DNA from: Flavobacteria bacterium BBFL7
Lineage (GTDB): Bacteria; Bacteroidota; Bacteroidia; Flavobacteriales; Flavobacteriaceae
Direction of reading: 5' to 3'
DNA length: 64,000 bases
Assembly (NCBI GenBank): GCA_000153385.1
Contig: CH672374.1
Coordinates: 569,016 to 633,015 of the forward strand
Of the stretch, positions 58,437 to 64,000 are shown piece by piece (positions within the stretch are counted from its first letter, which is position 1; every line of letters begins with the position of its first letter). Below the pieces are notes generated by a model. It did no database searches, was not told the origin of the DNA, and worked only from the letters and a program-made list of their open reading frames with translations. The translations under genes and the position numbers were made by a program.

Positions 58437-59306
58437 ATGAAAAAAATAATCATAGCGATTTTGTGTGCAGGAACACTGTTTTCTTGTGCATCAAAAAAAG
58501 ACCTCGAAGCAGCACTTGCTAAACAGCAATCTACTCAAGAACTTTTAGATACCGCAACCGTTAAACTTAACGCCTGTCTGTCTGATGAGAAAGCTGCACA
58601 AGCAAAATTAAGCGCTTTACAAAGTGAAATTCAAAACCTGAGAGAAAGCAATGCTTCCTTATTGAATAATGTAGGTGATCTAGCAACTCTTTCTAAAAAG
58701 GATGCCGAGATTTTAGAAACTTCACTAGAAAGAATAAGAGAGAAAGATTTACAAATCCGTTCTTTAAATGATGCACTAACTAAAAAGGATAGTGTAACAA
58801 TTGCTTTAGTAACCAGTATAAAGAGCTCACTAGGTAACGTTAATGATGAAGATATCAACGTGAACGTAGAAAAAGGTGTGGTGTTTATTTCTATTAACGA
58901 TAAGTTATTGTTTGCGAGCGGAAGCGATCAAATCAATAGCAATGCTTATACGGTATTAGGTAAAGTAGGTACGATCCTTAAAGATAAAGCAAACATGGAA
59001 GTAATGATTGAAGGTCACACAGACAGTCAGCCTATTGCGTCTGCAAACTTTAAAGATAACTGGGATTTAAGTACAGCTCGTGCGGCGGCTATTACTCGTT
59101 ATTTACAAGAGAAAGAACAAATCGATCCTGCAAGAATGACGGCAGCTGGACGTTCTTATTATGTGCCTATTGCCAGTAACGACACTGCAGAAGGTAGAGC
59201 AAAGAACCGTAGAACTAGAATCATCATCCTTCCTAAACTAGATCAATTCTTTGATATGATCGAGTCAGGAATGGAACAAGCAAAACTAGATGCTAAAAAG
59301 CAGTAA
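58437..59306 (+). CDS. OmpA/MotB-domain outer-membrane lipoprotein
   Basis: A 289-residue lipoprotein (lipobox FSCA near residue 17) with an Ala/Lys-rich coiled coil (about 22-120) and a C-terminal OmpA-like peptidoglycan-binding domain: VVFISINDKLLFASGSDQIN, VMIEGHTDSQPIAS, DNWDLSTARAAAITRYL and EGRAKNRRTRIIILPKLD. It links the outer membrane to the cell wall. Upstream it has its own promoter and downstream a strong terminator. Confidence 0.92.
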   Translation: MKKIIIAILCAGTLFSCASKKDLEAALAKQQSTQELLDTATVKLNACLSDEKAAQAKLSALQSEIQNLRESNASLLNNVGDLATLSKKDAEILETSLERIREKDLQIRSLNDALTKKDSVTIALVTSIKSSLGNVNDEDINVNVEKGVVFISINDKLLFASGSDQINSNAYTVLGKVGTILKDKANMEVMIEGHTDSQPIASANFKDNWDLSTARAAAITRYLQEKEQIDPARMTAAGRSYYVPIASNDTAEGRAKNRRTRIIILPKLDQFFDMIESGMEQAKLDAKKQ

Positions 59307-59330
59307 GTAGTTTTAATATTTAGAATTAAG

Positions 59331-59362
59331 AAAACGCTTCAAGAAATTGAAGCGTTTTTTTT
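59331..59362 (+). terminator. Terminator of the OmpA-family gene
   Basis: AAAACGCTTCAA and TTGAAGCGTTTT form a 12-bp perfect stem with a 4-base loop and a run of eight T. It is 25 bp after the stop. Confidence 0.95.
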
Positions 59363-59466
59363 GTGTATCATTTAAAACCTGTCATGCTAAATTTATTTCA
59401 GCATCTGCAAGTGATGGAAAAGTAGGTGTGTAACACCTGAATCGTCTAACTACTAAATATTAAAAA

Positions 59467-60087
59467 TTACACTACCTGAAAAATAGCCGCACCATAAATC
59501 GCAAAACGCACAAAACGCAATAAACCAATGATAAGCCACCATTTAAAATCATACTTCAACATACCTGCCACCAGGCTAGAAATAGAAAAAGGTAATGGCA
59601 GTAAGGCACCGACAGCGATAAGAATACCACCCCATTTTCTCGCCATTACTAATTGTTTTGCCATTCTTACCTCAAGGTAATAATGTATACTAGGAATTTT
59701 AAGTGCTCTGCGGCCTAAAAAGTAAGCCGTCATTCCACCTAGATAGGAGAGAAGAGCGATTAGAAATAGATTCCATACCGGTGTTGCTGTTTTACCAGCC
59801 CAAGCAATAAACAATTCTGGCGGAATCAATCCTAGAATGGTTTCAGAAACATAGAAAAATGCTAAAACTCCATAGTCTGGTAATTTCTCTACCGCTAGTT
59901 CTAGCATGGTAGGAATATCCATAACCCAAAAATGAATAGCCGCTAAAATACCTACTACCACTAATACAGGTGGCATGGATTTTTTAATGCTTTCCATGAC
60001 AAAAGAATAAAACCCAGTAAGCTTATAATAACGATGGGCTCTATTGAATTTGAACTTGCTTTTATGTCTTTTTGCTGTTTCTGACAC
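59467..60087 (-). CDS. VTT/DedA-family membrane protein (YqaA-like)
   Basis: A 206-residue membrane protein with a GTG start at 60087. Several helices are seen, including VTT-domain features ETILGLIPPELFIAWAGK, YLGGMTAYFLGRRAL and LPLPFSISSLVAGML. Family members act in lipid/undecaprenyl phosphate transport or membrane homeostasis. The N-terminus is basic (KRHKSKFKFNRAHRYYK). A TAGTTTTG -7 box lies upstream; the gene is divergent from the helicase gene. Confidence 0.82.
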   Translation of the reverse strand: MSETAKRHKSKFKFNRAHRYYKLTGFYSFVMESIKKSMPPVLVVVGILAAIHFWVMDIPTMLELAVEKLPDYGVLAFFYVSETILGLIPPELFIAWAGKTATPVWNLFLIALLSYLGGMTAYFLGRRALKIPSIHYYLEVRMAKQLVMARKWGGILIAVGALLPLPFSISSLVAGMLKYDFKWWLIIGLLRFVRFAIYGAAIFQVV

Positions 60088-60106
60088 GATGTATTGAATA
60101 AGACTA

Positions 60107-60114
60107 CAAAACTA
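60107..60114 (-). promoter_or_regulatory. -7 box for the VTT/DedA gene
   Basis: Minus strand TAGTTTTG, 19 bp before the GTG start. Confidence 0.4.
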
Positions 60115-60208
60115 ATGATTTTAAGTCGTGTTCGTTGTTAATATAATGGCAAGAAAAAATTATTCGTTAAACCTAGAAAAATGGGCTGCTAAAAGTATTT
60201 AAAAGCGC

Positions 60209-60216
60209 TATTTTTG
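60209..60216 (+). promoter_or_regulatory. -7 box for the helicase gene
   Basis: TATTTTTG, 26 bp before the ATG at 60243. No clear -33 TTG. Confidence 0.4.
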
Positions 60217-60242
60217 CAAATCTCAAAATCTAAAGAAAGCCA

Positions 60243-61760
60243 TTGATGACCTCTAATCCTGTTACTAAAGTAAAGTCGCTGTATGATTACCAAAAACGTG
60301 ACCTAGCTGAGATTTTTGACCGAATCGATAACAAATCAGATGACTATAATCTTCTATATCAGCTGCCTACAGGTGGTGGAAAGACCGTTATCTTTTCAGA
60401 AATTGTAAGAAAATATCTTAAAGAAAAGCAGAAAAAGGTTGTAATTCTGACGCACCGTATAGAATTATGTAAGCAAACGTCTAAAATGCTAAATGGCTTT
60501 GACGTGAAGAATAAAGTCATCAACTCTAAAGTAAAAGAGCTCGATGATCAAAATGAGTACGAGTGTTTTGTGGCAATGGTAGAAACATTGAACAATAGAT
60601 TACAAGATGATAAACTAGAATTAGAAGATATAGGACTGGTTATTATTGATGAAGCACACTACAATAGTTTTAGAAAATTATTCAAGTATTTTGAGCACTG
60701 TTTTATACTAGGTGTGACCGCTACACCACTAAGCTCTAACTTTAAGTTACCGATGAAGGATAACTATAAAGAGCTTATCGTAGGAGATAGTATCTCATCT
60801 CTAGTAAATCAAGGATTCCTAGCACAAGCAGTAACACACACCTATGATGTAGGTCTTAGTGGACTAACTATAGGTATGAATGGTGATTATACGGTAAAGT
60901 CCAGTGAGAAGCTGTATATCGACTCGTCGATGCAAGAGAAGTTACTACAATCTTACAATGACGTATGTAAAGGTAAGAAGACCTTAATCTTTAATAACGG
61001 TATCCGAACTTCGATAGAGGTAGAAGAGACTTTTAAAAGAGCAGGAATAGAAGTAAGACATTTAGATAATACCAATACGAAAGAAGAGCGTAAAGAGATT
61101 CTTAAGTGGTTTAAAAATAAGCCAGATGCGGTACTTACGTCGGTAAGTATCTTAACAACCGGTTTTGATGAGCCTAGTGTAGAGTGTATTATACTTAACA
61201 GAGCGACAAAATCATTGACGTTGTATTATCAAATGATCGGTCGTGGTTCTCGTATTCTTAAAGATAAGAAGGAGTTTCATATCGTGGACTTAGGTAACAA
61301 CGTGGCTCGTTTTGGACTTTGGAATGAACCTGTGGACTGGCAACAAGTATTCAGGTCTCCAGATTTTTATGTAGAAAACATTGTGTCTGATGAAGAGATC
61401 GAACGTAATTTTGTATACAGAATGCCAGTAGATGTAAAAGCAGAGTTTCCTAACACTACTGATTTTACTTTTGATGTAAAAGGAGCTTACAAGCGCATTA
61501 CTAAAGAGAATCGCAAATCTAAAGAAGTGCTGGATGAATCTATTGCACAGCACGTACAATGGTGTGTAGAGAATAGTGAAGATGTTTTTGATGCACGTAT
61601 TCTAGCAAAACTGCTTAAAGAAGATATTAAGGATAGAATCCGTCGTTACTCGTATTGTATTATCAATAATACTAATAATTATAAGGATTGGTTAGAAGAA
61701 GATTACTACCGTAGACTGCGCCTGGCTATCCAACAAGAGTTTGCTGGTGTAGATGCTTAA
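60243..61760 (+). CDS. Superfamily 2 DEAD/DEAH-box helicase
   Basis: A 505-residue helicase: Q-like SLYDYQKRDLAEIFDRI, Walker A LPTGGGKTVIFSE, motif Ia VVILTHRIEL, DEAH box IIDEAHYNSF, motif III GVTATPLS, and motif VI region YYQMIGRGSRIL with SVSILTTGFDEP before it. The C-terminal about 100 residues are charged and helical. Layout is like ResIII/RadD-type helicases, with no restriction partner nearby. Probably a DNA-repair or general duplex-unwinding enzyme in the cytoplasm. Confidence 0.9.
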   Translation: MMTSNPVTKVKSLYDYQKRDLAEIFDRIDNKSDDYNLLYQLPTGGGKTVIFSEIVRKYLKEKQKKVVILTHRIELCKQTSKMLNGFDVKNKVINSKVKELDDQNEYECFVAMVETLNNRLQDDKLELEDIGLVIIDEAHYNSFRKLFKYFEHCFILGVTATPLSSNFKLPMKDNYKELIVGDSISSLVNQGFLAQAVTHTYDVGLSGLTIGMNGDYTVKSSEKLYIDSSMQEKLLQSYNDVCKGKKTLIFNNGIRTSIEVEETFKRAGIEVRHLDNTNTKEERKEILKWFKNKPDAVLTSVSILTTGFDEPSVECIILNRATKSLTLYYQMIGRGSRILKDKKEFHIVDLGNNVARFGLWNEPVDWQQVFRSPDFYVENIVSDEEIERNFVYRMPVDVKAEFPNTTDFTFDVKGAYKRITKENRKSKEVLDESIAQHVQWCVENSEDVFDARILAKLLKEDIKDRIRRYSYCIINNTNNYKDWLEEDYYRRLRLAIQQEFAGVDA

Positions 61761-61766
61761 TTAGTT

Positions 61767-61782
61767 CGCTTTCGCGAAAGCG
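61767..61782. repeat. CTTTCGCGAAAG palindrome, copy 8
   Basis: CGCTTTCGCGAAAGCG, 16-bp perfect palindrome, 6 bp after the helicase stop and before the terminator at 61808. Confidence 0.97.
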
Positions 61783-61807
61783 AGATACCATCAATCATAG
61801 TATAAAA

Positions 61808-61842
61808 AAAAGCAGCTTTCTCATTTAGAAAGCTGCTTTTTA
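61808..61842. terminator. Bidirectional terminator between the helicase and M28 peptidase genes
   Basis: AAAAGCAGCTTTCT (61808-61821) and AGAAAGCTGCTTTT (61827-61840) form a 14-bp perfect stem with A and T runs outside, serving the two convergent genes. Confidence 0.93.
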
Positions 61843-61860
61843 ATTATGTATAGAAAAGAT

Positions 61861-62904
61861 CTACTTTAGAGTAGGTCGGTTTTCACTGTTTGCCAGTTCC
61901 CATGCGGTAACAAATACCAATTGAGTTCTTTTTTGATAAAGTTCGTACTCAATTTTATCAGCTGTATCTCCTGCACGGTGATAGTCTTCATGAGTACCGT
62001 TAAAATAGAAAATTACAGGAACGTCATTTTTTGCAAAGTTATAGTGGTCAGAGCGATAGTAAAAACGATTAGGATCATCTTTACCGTTATATGTGTAATC
62101 TAGATCCAGCTTCATGTATTTTTCATTGGCCATTTCAGAGATGTCATGTAAGTCTTGACTTAACATATCGCTACCTATCAGATAGATATAATCCGTTTTT
62201 GCTTCTCTTTTAGGATCGATACGACCTATCATGTCTATGTTAAGATTTGCAATCGTATTTTCCATTTCATATACTGGATGTTCTGAGTAATACTTACTTC
62301 CGTAAAGTCCTATTTCCTCACCAGTAACATGTAAGAATAGAATAGAGCGTTTAGGTCCATATCCATCTTGTGCCGCTTTCTTAAAAGCTTCGGCAATCTC
62401 GATAAGTGCAATCGTACCACTACCATCATCATCAGCACCATTAAATACGACACCGTTTTTAGTACCGATATGATCTAGGTGAGCAGATATGACAAGTACT
62501 TCTTCAGGCTTTTCAGTTCCTTTAATGAATCCTAACACATTCTCTGAGGTAAGATCTGGTTTGTTGAAATAACTTCCAGGAACCGTTTGAAAATAGGTTC
62601 CGTCTAGGTTTCCACCTGCAACGCCCATTTTTTCATAAAGAGACTTCAAGTATTCAACAGCTTTTTTCTGTCCAGGAGAACCGGTATAGCGACCTTCCAT
62701 TTCATCACTGGCATAGAAATAGAGTTGATCTCTCAGCTCATCTAATGTTATTGTGTTAGCATATTTCATAGCATCTACATCTGCATAAGCATTAGTAGAC
62801 ACCATTTCTTTTTGATCCGTTTCCTCGTTGGATTTTTTCTTGCTAGAACAAGATGCGATAAGAGCAACGGCGCTTAAAGCAAGTATGGAGTGTTTTAAAT
62901 TCAA
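61861..62904 (-). CDS. M28-family zinc metallopeptidase lipoprotein
   Basis: A 347-residue lipoprotein (lipobox IASC near residue 18) with the M28 di-zinc site: SAHLDHIG (His), NGADDDGSG (Asp), TGEEIGLYGSKYY (Glu pair), NIDMIGRIDPK (Asp) and YYRSDHYNFAK (His). It would cleave amino acids or small peptides at the cell surface. Start is TTG at 62904, as no ATG fits the signal peptide. It is 27 bp after the CarboxypepD_reg gene, in the same direction. Confidence 0.93.
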   Translation of the reverse strand: MNLKHSILALSAVALIASCSSKKKSNEETDQKEMVSTNAYADVDAMKYANTITLDELRDQLYFYASDEMEGRYTGSPGQKKAVEYLKSLYEKMGVAGGNLDGTYFQTVPGSYFNKPDLTSENVLGFIKGTEKPEEVLVISAHLDHIGTKNGVVFNGADDDGSGTIALIEIAEAFKKAAQDGYGPKRSILFLHVTGEEIGLYGSKYYSEHPVYEMENTIANLNIDMIGRIDPKREAKTDYIYLIGSDMLSQDLHDISEMANEKYMKLDLDYTYNGKDDPNRFYYRSDHYNFAKNDVPVIFYFNGTHEDYHRAGDTADKIEYELYQKRTQLVFVTAWELANSENRPTLK

Positions 62905-62931
62905 GATATATTAGTTTAGTGTTGGTTTATT

Positions 62932-63726
62932 TTAATTGCGTTTCAGGACTTTGTATTCTTCATAACACTCACTTATAGCGTCTAGTATTTGAAGATCATT
63001 TGCGGTTTCAATAAAAGATTTAGAGTACTGGCAATTACGTAAGATAGCGTCAATGCTGACTTTATCCATCTGTAATAGGTTCATTAAGGTCTCTCGGTCA
63101 TACTTACTTTGCAATAAATTACGGATTTCATCCTGTTCTTTAATTTGCCTTAGCTTACGCATAGAGGTCCCTTTTTTACCAAATACATTGTAGAGAAAGT
63201 CTGCTGGATTAAATATAGATCCTAGCACTTTAGTAACTGCTCCAGGCTCGTCATTTCCGGCTTCATATGCTTTAGGTAAACCGCTAATACTGTAACGTCT
63301 ATTATTGTAAATAGGAGCCTTGCGTGCATCGATTTCTAAAAAACCGGTTAGCGCAACAGCTTTAATATCTATCTCTTCTAGTGCAATACCTTTTTCGGTC
63401 ATGGAAATGGTTACATCACCAAATTTGAGCCAGTCCTCAGTAACTTTAATGGTAATGGTTTCAAATCCTATATAAGAAAAGAATAAGGTGTCATTTACTC
63501 TTGCAGGAATTTTAAAAGATCCAGAATCTGTTGAAATCGTTCCTTTAACCTGGTTGAGGTTGACAATATTTACATTGCTTAGAATGCTGTCATTTTTTGC
63601 GTTGAGAACTTTTCCAAAAACAGATGGGCTTTTAGAATTATCGTTTTGTGCCATATCTTCTTGTGCAATGCTTGCGCTTGCTATAAAAAGTGATAGGAGT
63701 AGGGTAAGTTGTTGTAATGCTTTCAT
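62932..63726 (-). CDS. Exported CarboxypepD_reg-like domain protein
   Basis: A 264-residue protein with signal peptide MKALQQLTLLLSLFIASASIAQ, and a carboxypeptidase-regulatory-like beta sandwich (VFGKVLNAKNDSILSNVNIV; GTISTDSGSFKIPARVNDTL; FFSYIGFETITIKV). The rest is helical and charged, rich in Lys/Arg and Asn (RKLRQIKEQDEIRNLLQSKY). It lacks a TonB barrel. Function unknown; probably periplasmic and conserved in Flavobacteriaceae. Confidence 0.8.
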   Translation of the reverse strand: MKALQQLTLLLSLFIASASIAQEDMAQNDNSKSPSVFGKVLNAKNDSILSNVNIVNLNQVKGTISTDSGSFKIPARVNDTLFFSYIGFETITIKVTEDWLKFGDVTISMTEKGIALEEIDIKAVALTGFLEIDARKAPIYNNRRYSISGLPKAYEAGNDEPGAVTKVLGSIFNPADFLYNVFGKKGTSMRKLRQIKEQDEIRNLLQSKYDRETLMNLLQMDKVSIDAILRNCQYSKSFIETANDLQILDAISECYEEYKVLKRN

Positions 63727-63789
63727 TCTATGGGCTAAAATAATGTAACGAGTTGGCTTTTAAAGGGCTTTATTAATAAATTAACTACC

Positions 63790-64000
63790 TTAAGTTAAAT
63801 ATGCAATGAGTTTTTTCAACGCGATACCTCTGTGACTTATTTCACCTTTCTCCATTAAGCTTATTTGTGCAAAGGTCTTGTCATAGCCATTAGGCATAAA
63901 GATAGGGTCATACCCAAAGCCTTTATCGCCGAGATATTCCTCAGTTATTGCTCCTTCACAAACACCTTCAAAAAGAGTTTGGCAGCGGTCCATATCAAGT
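63790..64000 (-). CDS. rdgB: RdgB/HAM1-type XTP/dITP pyrophosphatase, 5' part missing at window edge
   Basis: Only the C-terminal about 70 residues are in the window; the frame stays open past base 64000, so the gene continues to the right. FEGVCEGAI, GFGYDPIFMPNGYDKTFAQI and the closing SHRGIALKKLI are the typical signatures of the enzyme that removes non-canonical purine nucleotides. The internal Met at 63993 is not the start. Confidence 0.9.
   Translation of the reverse strand, partial: LDMDRCQTLFEGVCEGAITEEYLGDKGFGYDPIFMPNGYDKTFAQISLMEKGEISHRGIALKKLIAYLT

Noticed and set aside
4572-61782. parS or KOPS sites as the meaning of the CTTTCGCGAAAG palindrome
   Set aside because: Known parS is a different 16-mer clustered near the origin and KOPS is not palindromic; the even scatter and gene-internal copies do not fit either, although the role remains open.
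1-64000. tRNA, rRNA or known riboswitch genes
   Set aside because: No cloverleaf, CCA end, rRNA core word or known aptamer sequence was recognised by eye on either strand; a covariance search would be decisive.

Overview
The window is AT-rich DNA from a marine-type member of the Flavobacteriaceae (Bacteroidota). The evidence is a type IX secretion (T9SS) C-terminal sorting domain, many short lipoproteins, flavobacterial -7 boxes of the form TAnnTTTG, a synteny block ftsK-lolA-lptF-ribB-murQ, and a MenA menaquinone gene. A CTTTCGCGAAAG palindrome recurs eight times. From memory I associate this motif with Nonlabens/Dokdonia-like genomes, so the genus is a guess. Both window edges cut genes: an acyltransferase on the left (its start may lie outside) and the C-terminal end of an RdgB-type pyrophosphatase on the right.

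Layout. (1) 2-4552: the end of a surface polysaccharide cluster on the + strand (acyltransferase, Wzy-like polymerase, GT2, WecA/TagO-like initiating transferase, O-antigen ligase-like protein). (2) 4851-9008: a giant secreted T9SS protein. (3) 9142-15019: polysaccharide modification and export (CapD/PglF-like dehydratase, Wza-like lipoprotein, Wzc-like tyrosine kinase, convergent CpsB/YwqE-type phosphatase). (4) 15029-28579: minus-strand housekeeping and envelope genes (TPR protein, class III aminotransferase, OstA-like protein, two orphan lipoproteins, DUF6095, murQ, ribB, lptF-like permease, lolA-like gene, ftsK, dgkA). (5) 28580-31978: redox block (Tpx, FMN reductase, cytochrome c, OxyR with both redox cysteines). 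(6) 32108-42403: mixed genes (CvfB-like, transglutaminase-like, SRPBCC, DTW-domain tRNA modification, sulfatase, di-heme peroxidase, DUF6624, DUF3089, several orphans). (7) 42502-54662: an accessory array, all on the minus strand, with long repeated intergenic elements. (8) 54852-64000: housekeeping (menA, holA, HSDR_N-domain nuclease, GT2, OmpA-type lipoprotein, VTT protein, SF2 helicase, M28 peptidase, CarboxypepD_reg protein, RdgB).

The most interesting part is 42.5-54.7 kb. Genes for a DUF1883-TIR protein plus a YDY-repeat partner, a DUF4062 protein, a CxxC/SHIVP HNH-like protein and an Abi-like membrane protein are orphans in one orientation. They are separated by ~200-bp imperfect palindromes whose ends read CTAACAA.GTATA and TATA..ACCGTTG. 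These resemble integron attC sites in layout, but no integrase is visible. Two further direct repeats (144 bp and ~165 bp) flank members of the array. I read it as a cassette-like defence or conflict gene array of unknown mobiliser.

A second unexplained signal is the palindrome family with core CTTTCGCGAAAG: five copies lie just outside genes and three lie in frame inside ftsK, an aminotransferase gene and an HSDR_N-domain gene.
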